Numbered from the stretch's first letter, positions 25,142 through 35,372 are shown. The stretch is 64,000 bases of DNA from Perlucidibaca sp. (GCA_023265995.1 JAHFSA010000006.1:152005-216004), one strand, 5' to 3'. Notes: generated by a model from the sequence alone, not told the origin. Made by a program: numbers and translations.

Positions 25142-25810
25142 TCACATGCGATAGATCAGGCCGGCCTGGAGGATGGGCAGGACCTTGTAGCGTTCGAGGT
25201 CATGCTCGATCTGCTTGCGCTGGTCGGCGGTGTAGGAGTCGCAGGCCGCCTGCTCGCCGGCACTGGGAGTGCCCGACGGGTTGCTGGTCTTGCACTTGGC
25301 GGTGGCCTCGACATCCGGCGTGCCGGCGTACATGGCGCCGGCGCTGAAGTGATAGCCGAGACCGAGCTTGTCGATCGGCGTCTCCCAGCCGAAGGTCAGC
25401 GCCGGCGCCAGGCTCTGCGCGTAATCGCTGTGGACCGTGATGGAGTCGACGGGGGCGGCGGTGGTGCCGGTGAACTGCGATGCCATCAGATCGAAATGCG
25501 AGTTCTGCTTGACCAGACCGGCAGCCAGGCGGAAATGGCCGCCGAACGGCGCCCAGCGCAGGAAGGCCTGCGGATTGCGCAGGCTGGCATCGCCGCTGTA
25601 GGTGGCCTGGTCTGACTTCACGTCACGCACGCTCTGATCGGCCCAGGTATAGCCCGCCGACAGCGACAGATACTTGCTGAAGCCCCACTCGACGGTGGCG
25701 CCATAGCCGGCCAGACCGACCTGCGGCACCACGCCGAAAGTATCCGCCGAGGCCAGCGGGTTGAAGGCGAGCAGGGCGAGGCCGAACAGCGAGGCGGGAG
25801 TGATGCGCAT
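25142..25810 (-). CDS. CarO-like outer-membrane beta-barrel protein
   Basis: A 222-residue exported protein with a signal peptide (residues 1-22, ending Ala-Ser-Ala). Gly/Tyr-rich amphipathic strands follow, and the layout (Val-Gly-x-x-Gly-Tyr-Gly-Ala-x-x-x-Trp, then Leu-Ser-x-Gly-Tyr and an x-Arg-Trp-x-Pro-Phe-Gly-Gly-His strand) resembles the Acinetobacter CarO/ornithine-uptake porin family. A Cys pair (Cys-Lys...Cys-Asp) in a late loop could form a disulfide. It ends in Tyr-Arg-Met rather than Phe. GGAGA lies 7 bases before the start. Divergent from ahcY with 250 bases between. The family assignment is tentative; a generic OmpW-like barrel is the alternative. Confidence 0.6.
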   Translation of the reverse strand: MRITPASLFGLALLAFNPLASADTFGVVPQVGLAGYGATVEWGFSKYLSLSAGYTWADQSVRDVKSDQATYSGDASLRNPQAFLRWAPFGGHFRLAAGLVKQNSHFDLMASQFTGTTAAPVDSITVHSDYAQSLAPALTFGWETPIDKLGLGYHFSAGAMYAGTPDVEATAKCKTSNPSGTPSAGEQAACDSYTADQRKQIEHDLERYKVLPILQAGLIYRM

Positions 25811-25903
25811 GTATGTCTCCGGAAAGGGGCGTCGGGAATGCGCCAACGCTACCACAGGCAGATGACAGCCCGGATAGGGTGCCTGCCGGCAAAGCCGCCA
25901 ATT

Positions 25904-25927
25904 GAATATCAATAAATTTGGATATTC
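25904..25927. promoter_or_regulatory. Putative SAH-regulator operator before ahcY
   Basis: A perfect 7-bp inverted repeat, GAATATC (25904-25910) and GATATTC (25921-25927), separated by 10 bases. Its core (25906-25925) matches 16 of 20 bases of the element before the ArsR/methyltransferase gene. It overlaps the -35 hexamer of the ahcY promoter. Confidence 0.65.
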
Positions 25928-25946
25928 CATGCGGCACCGCTATACT
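25918..25946 (+). promoter_or_regulatory. Promoter of ahcY-metF
   Basis: TTGGAT (25918-25923), a 17-base spacer and TATACT (25941-25946). The predicted +1 near 25953 lies just before the riboswitch aptamer, and the -35 lies inside the palindromic operator. Confidence 0.65.
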
Positions 25947-25960
25947 CGCGGCCTGTCCGG

Positions 25961-26040
25961 CGATCGAGGGGCGCTGCAGCGGGGGTTTCCGAGGAAGTCC
26001 GCCGTCAGGCTCGATCGCATTTCCCGTCAACGGCGCCCGT
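25961..26040 (+). ncRNA. S-adenosylhomocysteine (SAH) riboswitch
   Basis: Matches the SAH riboswitch pattern. P1 is a perfect 8-bp helix, CGATCGAG (25961-25968) with CTCGATCG (26010-26017). The conserved GCGCTGCAGC follows the 5' strand, and CAGGCTCG closes the aptamer. P2 is GCGG/CCGC with an inner TTTCC/GGAAG. The pseudoknot pairs GGGCGC (25969-25974) with GCGCCC (26033-26038). The ribosome site GGAG at 26048-26051 and the ahcY ATG at 26061 follow. Known members turn on ahcY expression when SAH accumulates. Confidence 0.9.
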
Positions 26041-26060
26041 TCACCCCGGAGTATTTCCCG

Positions 26061-27473
<1,413 letters not shown>

Positions 27474-27490
27474 GGGACGCGCAGCCAGCC

Positions 27491-28318
27491 ATGAGCCATT
27501 TCAGCATTGAATTCTTCCCGGCCAAGACCGAAGTCGGCGCCGAGAAGCTGCGTGAGGTGGCGCGTCGCCTCGGCGCCCTCGGTCCCGAGTTCTTCTCGGT
27601 GACCTATGGTGCCGGCGGTTCCACGCGCGATCGCACGCTGGGCACGGTGAAGGATGTCCTGGCCCTCGGCCATGACGTCGCGCCGCACCTGTCCTGCATA
27701 GGCGACAGCCGCGACGAGATCGGCGAGCTGCTGCAGCTCTACCGCGACATGGGCATAGGCCGCATCGTCGCGCTGCGTGGCGACCTGCCTTCGGGCATGG
27801 GCGCCAGCCAGGGCGAGCTGCCGTTCGCGGCCGACCTCGTGCGCTACATCCGCGAGCAGCATGGCGATCACTTCAAGATCGAGATCGCTGCCTATCCGGA
27901 GAGCCATCCGCAGGCACCCGACCTCGCCACTGATGTGAAGCACTTCGTCACCAAGGCTCGCGCCGGTGCCGACAGCGCCATCACGCAGTACTTCTTCAAC
28001 GCCGACAGCTACTTCCACTTCGTCGAGCGCGTGCGTGCCGCGGGCGTCGAGATTCCGGTGATTCCGGGCATCATGCCGATCACCAATTTCGCCAATCTGG
28101 TGCGCTTCTCGGATGCCTGCGGCGCCGAGATTCCGCGCTGGATCCGCAAACAGGTCGCCGCCTTCGGTGACGACACCGTGAGCATCCAGCAGTTCGGCGA
28201 GGAGGTGGTCACCCGTCTCTGCCGCCAGCTGCTCGATGGCGGCGCGCCGGGTCTGCACTTCTACAGCATGAACCAGGCCGAGCCGACGCTCGCGCTGTGG
28301 AGGAATCTGGGGCTGTAA
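27491..28318 (+). CDS. metF: Methylenetetrahydrofolate reductase
   Basis: 275 residues. It reduces 5,10-methylene-THF to 5-methyl-THF, the methyl donor for remaking methionine from the homocysteine released by AhcY. The FAD TIM barrel shows Ile-Glu-Phe-Phe-Pro-Ala-Lys-Thr, Ser-Val-Thr-Tyr-Gly-Ala-Gly-Gly-Ser-Thr, Leu-Arg-Gly-Asp-Leu-Pro, Tyr-Pro-Glu-Ser-His and Ile-Pro-Gly-Ile-Met-Pro-Ile. The start lies 17 bases after the ahcY stop, so the gene shares the riboswitch-controlled transcript. No obvious terminator follows. Confidence 0.96.
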   Translation: MSHFSIEFFPAKTEVGAEKLREVARRLGALGPEFFSVTYGAGGSTRDRTLGTVKDVLALGHDVAPHLSCIGDSRDEIGELLQLYRDMGIGRIVALRGDLPSGMGASQGELPFAADLVRYIREQHGDHFKIEIAAYPESHPQAPDLATDVKHFVTKARAGADSAITQYFFNADSYFHFVERVRAAGVEIPVIPGIMPITNFANLVRFSDACGAEIPRWIRKQVAAFGDDTVSIQQFGEEVVTRLCRQLLDGGAPGLHFYSMNQAEPTLALWRNLGL

Positions 28319-28395
28319 GGCCCCGGATTGCGCTTGTTCCCGGCGGATGCCTCTGCTATTCAGGGGCATCCATCTGCCCGCCGGAGCACTCGTTA

Positions 28396-29043
28396 ATGAA
28401 GTCGTTGTCGCCCCTGCTCCTCATCATCCTGCCAGCCGCGCTGCTCACGGCCTGCGCCGGCGCCCCACCGGCGCCGGAACCGGTGCCGACCTATTACGAC
28501 GGCCCGCTGAAGACCGAGGTCCTGTCCACGCTTGGCGGCATCCGCATCAGCCCCGACGTGCCGCATCCTGCCCGCACCCGCTATACCTCCATAGGCAGTC
28601 GCCTGCCCTTCTACGGCATGCTGCTGCCCGACAAGCCGGGCAAGCCCCAGGCCAAGGCTCCCTTCGGCGAGTTCGCGCTCGACCCGCTGCTGAACGTGAC
28701 CGAGGCGACGCGCGCAGAGTTCCGCAGCCAGCTACCCGACACCCCGCGACTGGCCGGCTACCTGACTGACAGCGGTCACGCCAGGCTGCAGCTGGAGATC
28801 GTGCGTGTGAGCATCTTCGGCAAGGATGTCAGCAATGTCGGCTGCCAGCCGCTGGTGCTGATGCGCGCCCGCCTGTTCGATGCCGACGGTCATCTGCGCT
28901 GGCATAGCGGCATGGTCGGCAACCGCATAGATGAGCGCGTCAACTACCCCTGCCAGGATATCGAGCACAAGCCCGAGGTCGCCGCACGCGCCATACGCGA
29001 GGCGTTGCACACGGCTGTCGCCAGCATCATCGCGAGGATCTGA
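28396..29043 (+). CDS. Putative lipoprotein of unknown function
   Basis: A 215-residue protein with a lipoprotein signal (hydrophobic 7-16, lipobox Leu-Leu-Thr-Ala-Cys, Cys20) and a Pro-rich linker. The mature part contains two Cys residues, in Val-Gly-Cys-Gln-Pro-Leu-Val-Leu-Met-Arg-Ala and Asn-Tyr-Pro-Cys-Gln-Asp-Ile, that could pair in the periplasm. I do not recognise the family. GGAG lies 10 bases before the start. It ends 3 bases before the gamma-glutamyltransferase gene, so the two are cotranscribed. Confidence 0.75.
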   Translation: MKSLSPLLLIILPAALLTACAGAPPAPEPVPTYYDGPLKTEVLSTLGGIRISPDVPHPARTRYTSIGSRLPFYGMLLPDKPGKPQAKAPFGEFALDPLLNVTEATRAEFRSQLPDTPRLAGYLTDSGHARLQLEIVRVSIFGKDVSNVGCQPLVLMRARLFDADGHLRWHSGMVGNRIDERVNYPCQDIEHKPEVAARAIREALHTAVASIIARI

Positions 29044-29046
29044 AGC

Positions 29047-30861
29047 ATGCCCGCCCTGCGCCGCTCCGCCCTGCTGCTAACTGCCCTGCTCACCGCCGCA
29101 GCGACGGCAGCGAGCGCGGAGGTCGCGGCAACTGCCACACCGGCCGTGAGCGCCCAGGCGGCACTGCAGGCCATAGCCCAGCGTCAGGCCACCCCCGAGG
29201 CCGGCAGCGGGCGCTATCCGCTCAGCGTGGCCCGCGCCAGCCGGGCCATGGTGGTGACGGCGCATCCACTGGCCACCGAAGCCGCCCTGGCCATGCTGCG
29301 TGCCGGTGGCAGCGCCGCCGATGCCGCCGTGGCCGCCGAGGCCGTGCTCGGTCTGGTCGAGCCGCAATCGTCCGGCTTCGGGGGCGGCAGCTTCCTGCTC
29401 CACGCCAGCGCCGGCATGGTGACCGCCATAGACGGCCGCGAGACGGCGCCGGCGAGCGCGGACAAGAAACGCTTCCTCGCCGCCGACGGTCGCCCGCTGA
29501 GCTTCGACGATGCCCTCGCGCATGCCCGTGCCGTCGGCGTGCCGGGCACCGTCGCCGCCCTCGCCGAGGCGCATCGACGCTGGGGCCGCCTGCCCTGGGC
29601 ACGGCTGCTGCAGCCGGCCATAAACCTGGCCGAACGGGGCGCGCCGGTATCGCACCGGCTCAGCCTGCTCAGCGGCCAGGACCGGCTGCTCGCCGCCAGC
29701 CCGAGCCTGCGCGGCTTTTTCCTCGACGGCGACGGCAAGCCCTGGCCGCAGGGGCATCTCCTGCGCAACCCGGAGCAGGCCCGCCTGCTGCGCCAGCTCG
29801 CCGCGCGCGGACCGCAGGCCTTCTATCAGGGCAGCCTGGCCGCCAGCATGGTTGACGGTCTGCGCGCGGCCGGCAGTGACATCACGCTGGGCGACTGGCA
29901 GGGCTATCGCGCCCGCGTCAGCCCGGCCCTGTGCCGGCCGCTGCAGAGCTGGCGCCTGTGTTCGTCGCCACCGCCCGCCGGCGGCCTGAACGTGCTGGAA
30001 AATCTCGGCATCTGGCTCGCGGCCGAGGCGGCGGCAACGCCGGCTGCCGGCCCCGCCGCTGCAACCAGCACTCATGCCGATCTTTCGGCCGCCAGCCTGC
30101 ATCGCCTGCTCGAAGCCGAGCGCCTGGCCTTCGCTGATCGCCAGCGCTACAGCGCCGACCCGGCCATCACCCCGGTGCCGGTCGACGGCCTGCTCGATCC
30201 GGCCTACTGGCAGATCCGCGCCAGCCTGATCAGCGAACGTGCCGCCGGTGTCGTCGCCGCCGGCGTACCGGCCGGCGCGCCACTGGCTGCCACCGACCGG
30301 CAATGGCGCGAGGCCGGCACCAGCCATCTCGCCATCGTCGACCGCCAGGGCCACTGGCTGGCCATGACCAGCTCCATCGAGGACGCCTTCGGCAGCCGGC
30401 TCATGGTCAACGGCCTGCTCATGAACAACCAGCTCACCGACTTCAGCTTCATGCCCGCGCTCGACGGCCTGCCGGTGGCCAATCGCGTCGCCGCCGGCAA
30501 GCGCCCGCGCAGCGCCATGTCGCCGACCCTGGTGCTCGATGACCAGGGCCGCCCGCTGCTCGCCGTCGGCTCGCCCGGCGGCAGCCGCATTCTGGGTTTC
30601 AATACCCGGGTGCTGGCAGCCTGGATGAACGGCCTGCACGATGCCGGCGCGCTGGTGTCACTGCCGCACGCGCTCAACCGCAACGGCATCAGCGAAGTCG
30701 AGGAGAATCTCGATGCCGCCACGCTGGCCGAGCTGACGGCGCGCGGGCATGATGTCCGCCAGGTGGAAATGACCAGCGGCCTGGGCGTCATCCTGCGCCA
30801 GGGCCGACAACTGCAAGGCGCTGCCGATCCGCGCCGCGAAGGCCTCGCTGCCGGCATCTGA
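29047..30861 (+). CDS. Gamma-glutamyltransferase family protein
   Basis: A 604-residue exported Ntn hydrolase. A signal peptide occupies about residues 1-24. The large-subunit part has Gly-Gly-Ser-Ala-Ala-Asp-Ala-Ala-Val-Ala, Ser-Gly-Phe-Gly-Gly-Gly-Ser-Phe and the glutamate-binding Asp129-Gly-Arg131-Glu-Thr-Ala-Pro. Self-cleavage is expected before Thr425 in Ala-Gly-Thr-Ser-His-Leu; the small subunit then contains Met-Thr-Ser-Ser-Ile-Glu and Gly-Ser-Pro-Gly-Gly-Ser-Arg-Ile. It should hydrolyse or transfer the gamma-glutamyl group of glutathione in the periplasm. Downstream is a dicarboxylate/amino-acid symporter, which could import the released glutamate (inference). Confidence 0.92.
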   Translation: MPALRRSALLLTALLTAAATAASAEVAATATPAVSAQAALQAIAQRQATPEAGSGRYPLSVARASRAMVVTAHPLATEAALAMLRAGGSAADAAVAAEAVLGLVEPQSSGFGGGSFLLHASAGMVTAIDGRETAPASADKKRFLAADGRPLSFDDALAHARAVGVPGTVAALAEAHRRWGRLPWARLLQPAINLAERGAPVSHRLSLLSGQDRLLAASPSLRGFFLDGDGKPWPQGHLLRNPEQARLLRQLAARGPQAFYQGSLAASMVDGLRAAGSDITLGDWQGYRARVSPALCRPLQSWRLCSSPPPAGGLNVLENLGIWLAAEAAATPAAGPAAATSTHADLSAASLHRLLEAERLAFADRQRYSADPAITPVPVDGLLDPAYWQIRASLISERAAGVVAAGVPAGAPLAATDRQWREAGTSHLAIVDRQGHWLAMTSSIEDAFGSRLMVNGLLMNNQLTDFSFMPALDGLPVANRVAAGKRPRSAMSPTLVLDDQGRPLLAVGSPGGSRILGFNTRVLAAWMNGLHDAGALVSLPHALNRNGISEVEENLDAATLAELTARGHDVRQVEMTSGLGVILRQGRQLQGAADPRREGLAAGI

Positions 30862-30905
30862 GCCGGCCATCGCGCCTGACCCGCCAGGCCATGAACGGAG
30901 GGCAC

Positions 30906-32162
30906 ATGCCCCTGCACCGACAGATACTTCTGGCCCTGATCACCGGCATCCTGCTGGCGCTGGCCCTGCCCGCACTCGATCCCGGGCTGCGCGACGGCGT
31001 GCTCGAAGGTGCGCGCCTGACCGGCACGCTCTTCCTCAACGCGCTCAAGGCCGTCGCCATTCCGCTGGTGGTGGTGACACTGATCTCCGGCATCGGCGGT
31101 CTCAATCAGCGTCTCGGCCGCCTCGGCGGCATCGCGCTGGGCTTCTACGGTCTCAGCACCCTGCTCGCCATCGTCGCCGGTCTGCTGGTCGCCAATGTCA
31201 TGGCGCCCGGCCTGCATGCCACAGCCCCTGCCGGCGGCTGGCTGGCCTCGGCGGCGGCACAGGCCGGTCACGAGGCGCTGCCCGGCGCGCAGGGTGCGCC
31301 CTGGCGTGAAAGCCTGCTGGCCGTGGTGCCATCCAACCTGTTCAAGGCCGCCGGTGAGGGCAATCTGCTCGCCCTGGTGCTGTTCGCGCTGATGTGCGGG
31401 CTCGCCATACGCGTGCTGCCCGACGACCTGCGCGAGGTTCAGCGCAAGTTCTGGGACGGTCTGCAGCAGGTGCTGCTGACCATGGTGATGTGGATACTCA
31501 AGACCGCCCCGCTGGGCGTCGCCGCGCTGGTCTGCAGCAGCGCCAGCCAGGTCGGCTGGGCGGCACTGCAGCCGCTGCTCTGGTTCATGGCCACGGTCAT
31601 CCTGGGCCTGCTGCTGCATGCCGTCGGCAGCCTCGGCCTGGTGCTCTGGCAGCTCGCACGGGTGTCGCCGAAGTCACATGCCGAGGCCATGAGCCCGGCG
31701 CTCTGGATGGCCTTCTCGACAGCATCCTCGGGGGCCACGCTGCCGCTGACGCTGCGCTGCCTGAACGAGCGCGCCAAGGTGCCTAGCGGCGTCACCAGCC
31801 TGACTGTGCCGCTGGGGGCGACCCTGAACATGGATGGCACCGCGCTCTACGAATGCGTGGCGGTGCTGTTCCTGGCGCAGCTGCTGGGCACCGACCTGAG
31901 CCTGGCGCAGCAGATCACGGTCATGCTGCTGGCGCTGGCGACCTCCACCGGCATGGCCGGCATTCCCGCCGCCAGCCTGGTCGCCATCAGCCTCATCCTG
32001 CAGCGCCTCGACCTGCCGGCGGAAGCCCTCGGCCTGCTGCTGATCACCGACCGTCCGCTGGACATGTGCCGCACCGCCGTCAACGTCTGGAGCGACTCGG
32101 TGGCGGCGCGTCTGGTCGCCCGCTACGCCGGCCTGCCGGCAAACCCGGTCACGGAGCCCTGA
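30906..32162 (+). CDS. Dicarboxylate/amino acid:cation symporter (DAACS family)
   Basis: A 418-residue inner-membrane transporter of the GltP/SstT/DctA family. It has about eight spans plus re-entrant loops. The hallmark Ser-Ser-Gly-Ala-Thr-Leu-Pro loop is at residues 275-281, the Gly-Ala-Thr-Leu-Asn-Met-Asp-Gly-Thr motif at about 304-312, and Asp-Arg...Asp-Met-Cys-Arg-Thr-Ala-Val-Asn-Val near the C-terminus. It takes up glutamate, aspartate, serine or C4-dicarboxylates with H+ or Na+; which one cannot be told by eye. GGAGG lies 4-5 bases before the start. It follows the gamma-glutamyltransferase gene by 44 bases and its 3' end overlaps the convergent cytochrome c gene by 14 bases. Confidence 0.92.
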   Translation: MPLHRQILLALITGILLALALPALDPGLRDGVLEGARLTGTLFLNALKAVAIPLVVVTLISGIGGLNQRLGRLGGIALGFYGLSTLLAIVAGLLVANVMAPGLHATAPAGGWLASAAAQAGHEALPGAQGAPWRESLLAVVPSNLFKAAGEGNLLALVLFALMCGLAIRVLPDDLREVQRKFWDGLQQVLLTMVMWILKTAPLGVAALVCSSASQVGWAALQPLLWFMATVILGLLLHAVGSLGLVLWQLARVSPKSHAEAMSPALWMAFSTASSGATLPLTLRCLNERAKVPSGVTSLTVPLGATLNMDGTALYECVAVLFLAQLLGTDLSLAQQITVMLLALATSTGMAGIPAASLVAISLILQRLDLPAEALGLLLITDRPLDMCRTAVNVWSDSVAARLVARYAGLPANPVTEP

Positions 32163-32469
32163 AGCCGCGCACCACACGCACCAGGGCTTCGCGCTCGCTG
32201 TCGCTGAGACGGTCGGCGAACGCCGGCATGAAGCCCGGACCCTTGTTGATGCGCTTCAGGATGACACCATCGCTGTGCTTGTCCTGCCAGGCCGGATCGG
32301 TGAAGTCACGGGCGAAGAAGAGATAGCCGCGCCAGGTCGTGGCATGGCCATCCTCGCCATGGCACTTGGCGCAGTTGTGGCGATAGAGCTCCTGGCCATC
32401 AGGCTCGGCCTGCGCCACCGCGGCGCCCATCAGCAAGCCGGCCAGGACCGGGATCATCGAGAATTTCAT
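32149..32469 (-). CDS. Small periplasmic c-type cytochrome
   Basis: 106 residues. A signal peptide (1-21, Ala-Gln-Ala) precedes a single haem-c site, Cys33-Ala-Lys-Cys36-His37. Gly-Pro-Gly-Phe-Met-Pro-Ala-Phe near residue 81 provides the likely Met axial ligand. A monohaem class I cytochrome acting as a soluble electron carrier. GGAG lies 6 bases before the start at 32469; the in-frame ATG at 32532 lacks one. Divergent from bioA. The electron donor and acceptor are unknown; cytochrome b561 8 kb away is not evidently linked. Confidence 0.9.
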   Translation of the reverse strand: MKFSMIPVLAGLLMGAAVAQAEPDGQELYRHNCAKCHGEDGHATTWRGYLFFARDFTDPAWQDKHSDGVILKRINKGPGFMPAFADRLSDSEREALVRVVRGFRAP

Positions 32470-32592
32470 GGCAGACTCCTGCGACACGTCCGTCAGCGGC
32501 ACAAGAGGCTGACGGTCCGTTACCATCGGCATTATGTTCCGTCACATCGTCACTGCATATCCACCGGCCGCAGGGCCGCGACAAGGCCAGCC

Positions 32593-33996
32593 ATGAGCAA
32601 CCAGGACATCTCCCGCCGCGACCTCAAGCATGTCTGGCACCCCTGCACGCAGATGCACGATCACGAGCAGCTGCCGCTGGTGCCGATCCGTCGCGGCGAA
32701 GGCATCTGGCTCGAGGATTTCGACGGCAAGCGCTACCTCGACGCCATCAGCTCCTGGTGGGTCAACCTCTTCGGCCACGCCAACCCCGAGCTCAACGCCG
32801 CGCTGCGGCAACAGGCCGATACCCTCGAGCACGTCATCCTCGCCGGCTTCACCCACGAGGCCATCGTCGAGCTCAGCGAGCGTCTGGTTGCGCTGGCGCC
32901 GCCCGGCCTGAGCAAGTGCTTCTACGCAGACAACGGCAGCTCCGGCATCGAGGTCGCGCTGAAGATGAGCCTGCATGCCTGGCGCAACCTCTGCCAGCCC
33001 GGCAAGACCCGCTTCATCGCGCTCGAGAACAGCTACCACGGCGAGACCATAGGCGCGCTTGGTGTCACCGACATCCCGCTCTTCTCCGAGACCTACCGGC
33101 CCATGCTGCAACCGCCGCTGCGCGCGCCCTCGCCGGATGCCTCGCAGCGCCGCACCCTGCCCGACGGCAGCGTCGAGTCCGATGCCGATGTCGCACGCCG
33201 TCAGTTCGTCGCCATGGAGGCGCTGCTTGCACAGCACGCGCACGAAGTCGCCGCCGTCATCGTCGAGCCGCTGGTGCAGGGCGCGGCCGGCATGCGCATG
33301 TACGACCCGCTCTATCTGACCCTGCTGCGCGAGGCCTGCGACCGCCACGGCGTGCATCTCATCGCGGACGAGATCGCGGTCGGCTTCGGCCGCACCGGCA
33401 CCCTCTTCGCCTGCGAGCAGGCCGGCATCACGCCGGACTTCCTGGTGCTGTCCAAGGGCCTGACGGCGGGCTATCTGCCGATGTCGGTGGTGATGACCAC
33501 GGATGCCGTCTACGACGTCTTCTACGACCGCTACGACACCCTCAAGGGCTTCCTGCACTCGCACAGCTACACCGGCAACGCCCTCGCCGCCCGTGTCGCG
33601 CTGGCCTCGCTGGATATCTTCGCGCGCGACGACGTGGTCAACGCCAACCGCGAGCGGGTACGGATCATGGCCGAGGCGCTGGCACCGCTGCGCGACCACC
33701 CGCATGTGCTGGAGGTGCGCCAGAAAGGCATGATCGCGGCGGTCGAGCTGGTCCGCGACAAGGCCGCGCGCACGCCCTTCGACTGGCGTGAACGACGCGG
33801 CCTGGCGATCTTCCAGGCGGCGCTGAAGCGCGGGCTGCTGCTGCGGCCCATAGGCTCGGTCGTGTATTTCATGCCGCCCTATGTCATCACCCCGGAGCAG
33901 ATCCGCTGGATGGTGGCGACGGCGGCGGCGGCCATCGACGAAGGTCTGGCGGCGCCTGCGGGAAGCTGGAGCGAGCGCGGGCCGGAGATGGCCTGA
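32593..33996 (+). CDS. bioA: Adenosylmethionine-8-amino-7-oxononanoate aminotransferase
   Basis: A 467-residue, PLP-dependent class III aminotransferase that uses SAM as amino donor to make 7,8-diaminopelargonic acid in biotin synthesis. Signature features are the N-terminal His-Val-Trp-His-Pro-Cys-Thr-Gln-Met, Ser-Ser-Trp-Trp-Val-Asn, Ala-Asp-Asn-Gly-Ser-Ser, Tyr-His-Gly-Glu-Thr, Ala-Asp-Glu-Ile-Ala-Val-Gly-Phe-Gly-Arg-Thr-Gly, and the PLP lysine Lys288 in Leu-Ser-Lys-Gly-Leu. It stands alone here, without bioBFCD, as is common in Pseudomonas and Acinetobacter relatives. I looked for a BirA-type operator upstream and found none. AAGG lies 6 bases before the start. It is next to rsmE but convergent with DUF924. 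Confidence 0.93.
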   Translation: MSNQDISRRDLKHVWHPCTQMHDHEQLPLVPIRRGEGIWLEDFDGKRYLDAISSWWVNLFGHANPELNAALRQQADTLEHVILAGFTHEAIVELSERLVALAPPGLSKCFYADNGSSGIEVALKMSLHAWRNLCQPGKTRFIALENSYHGETIGALGVTDIPLFSETYRPMLQPPLRAPSPDASQRRTLPDGSVESDADVARRQFVAMEALLAQHAHEVAAVIVEPLVQGAAGMRMYDPLYLTLLREACDRHGVHLIADEIAVGFGRTGTLFACEQAGITPDFLVLSKGLTAGYLPMSVVMTTDAVYDVFYDRYDTLKGFLHSHSYTGNALAARVALASLDIFARDDVVNANRERVRIMAEALAPLRDHPHVLEVRQKGMIAAVELVRDKAARTPFDWRERRGLAIFQAALKRGLLLRPIGSVVYFMPPYVITPEQIRWMVATAAAAIDEGLAAPAGSWSERGPEMA

Positions 33997-34009
33997 GGCC
34001 GGCGGCAGT

Positions 34010-34552
34010 CTAGAAGCTGGACCCCGGCTCCTGCAGAAACGCCAGCTCCTCCGCCGTCGACGCGCGACCGAGAATGGCATTGCGGTGCGGGAAGCGCCCG
34101 AAGCGGGCGATGATGTCGCGATGCTGCAGCGCGAAGTCGAGCTGACCATCCAGCCCCGGCTCGCTGTAGAGACGCACGGACTCGTCCTGCATGGCCAGCG
34201 ACTCGCTGTGCATGAACGGCAGGTAGAGCACGCCGCGCTCGCGCAGGGTGAATGGCGCGGCCTGACCGCTGCGTATCAGCTCCTGTGCCAGCACCAGCGC
34301 CATGCCGTCCTGGGCGAAGGCCTGCGGCGTGTCGCGATGGATGTTGCGCGAGAACTGGTCGAGCACGATGACCTCGGCCAGACGCCCCGGCGCCGATTCG
34401 CGCCAGGACCAGAGGCCGCCGCCACAGGCGACCTCGTGGCAGGTACCGAAACGCTCGCGCAGCAGGAGGTCGAAGGCGGCGTCCTTGCGCCACCAGGCCG
34501 AACCGTCTATTTCGCGGAACCAGAAAGCCAGGATGTCGTCGGGCGTGATCAT
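34010..34552 (-). CDS. DUF924 family protein
   Basis: A 180-residue soluble helical (TPR-like) protein of the DUF924/YPO3571-like family. It has the diagnostic start (Asp-Ile-Leu-Ala-Phe-Trp-Phe), Trp-Trp-x-Lys-Asp, the strongly conserved Val-Leu-Asp-Gln-Phe-Ser-Arg-Asn-Ile, and Leu-Pro-Phe-Met-His-Ser-Glu, followed by Phe-Pro-His-Arg-Asn. Molecular function is not established. Convergent with bioA (13-base gap) and divergent from rsmE (60-base gap). No strong Shine-Dalgarno seen. Confidence 0.9.
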   Translation of the reverse strand: MITPDDILAFWFREIDGSAWWRKDAAFDLLLRERFGTCHEVACGGGLWSWRESAPGRLAEVIVLDQFSRNIHRDTPQAFAQDGMALVLAQELIRSGQAAPFTLRERGVLYLPFMHSESLAMQDESVRLYSEPGLDGQLDFALQHRDIIARFGRFPHRNAILGRASTAEELAFLQEPGSSF

Positions 34553-34612
34553 GCCGGCGAGCTTATGCCAGAATGCCGGCACATGCCCAGTCGTCACGCC
34601 GGAAGCCCTCGC

Positions 34613-35341
34613 ATGATCCGCCTCTACGCTCCCCTGCCCTATGTTGTCGGCGACACGCTCGAACTGCCGGATGATGCCGCGCATCACTGGACGCGCGTGC
34701 TGCGCGCACGCATAGGCGAGCAGGCGGAACTGTTCGATGGCCAGGGCCTGGCCGCGACCGTGGAGCTGACCGAAGTCGGCAAGCGCACTGCCGGCGTCAG
34801 GGTGCTGGCGCTGGCGACGCGGCAGATCGAATCGCCCCTGCACACGCATCTCGGTCAGGTCATGTCCAAGGGCGACCGTCTCGACTATGCCCTGCAGAAG
34901 GCGGTGGAGATGGGTGTCAGCGAGATCACCCTGCTCAGTAGCGAACGCTGCGAGCTCAGGCTGCGTGGCGAGGAACGCGCCGACAAGAAGCTGGCGCACT
35001 GGCAACGCATCATCATCGGCGCCTGCGAACAGAGCGGGCGCAACACGCTGCCCCTGCTGCACGGCCCCATGGACGTGGCGGAGTGGCAGCAGGCGGTGGT
35101 GGCAGAACAGAAATGGGTGCTCGCCCCCGCCGTCAGCGGCGGCCCCTCGGCCCAGGACAGCGCACGGCCTGACTCGGTAGCCGTGCTGATCGGTCCCGAA
35201 GGCGGGCTCAGCGCCAGCGAGATCGCGGCAGCAACCCAGGCCGGATTCCGGCCCTGGCAACTGGGCCCGCGCGTGCTGCGCACGGAGACCGCGCCGGTGG
35301 CGGCGCTGGCCGTGCTGCAGCAGCTCTACGGCGACTTTTGA
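34613..35341 (+). CDS. rsmE: 16S rRNA m3U1498 methyltransferase
   Basis: A 242-residue SPOUT-class methyltransferase that methylates N3 of U1498 in 16S rRNA. An N-terminal PUA-like domain (about 1-70, with His-His-Trp-x-x-Val-Leu-Arg) precedes the trefoil-knot domain with Lys-Gly-Asp-Arg...Leu-Gln-Lys-Ala-Val-Glu-Met-Gly-Val, Glu-Gln-Ser-Gly-Arg, Ile-Gly-Pro-Glu-Gly-Gly-Leu and Leu-Gly-Pro-Arg-Val-Leu-Arg-Thr-Glu-Thr-Ala. Motifs are complete. GGAAG lies 8 bases before the start. Confidence 0.95.
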   Translation: MIRLYAPLPYVVGDTLELPDDAAHHWTRVLRARIGEQAELFDGQGLAATVELTEVGKRTAGVRVLALATRQIESPLHTHLGQVMSKGDRLDYALQKAVEMGVSEITLLSSERCELRLRGEERADKKLAHWQRIIIGACEQSGRNTLPLLHGPMDVAEWQQAVVAEQKWVLAPAVSGGPSAQDSARPDSVAVLIGPEGGLSASEIAAATQAGFRPWQLGPRVLRTETAPVAALAVLQQLYGDF

Positions 35342-35372
35342 AACACTGATTCAGGCGGCTTCGCCCTGGCCC

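Noticed and set aside
30842..30870. Terminator at the end of the gamma-glutamyltransferase gene (GCCGGC repeats)
   Set aside because: The stem is only 6 bp, the arms are self-palindromic, and no T-run follows.
32470..32592. BirA operator before bioA
   Set aside because: No inverted repeat resembling the BirA site was found between the cytochrome c and bioA starts.
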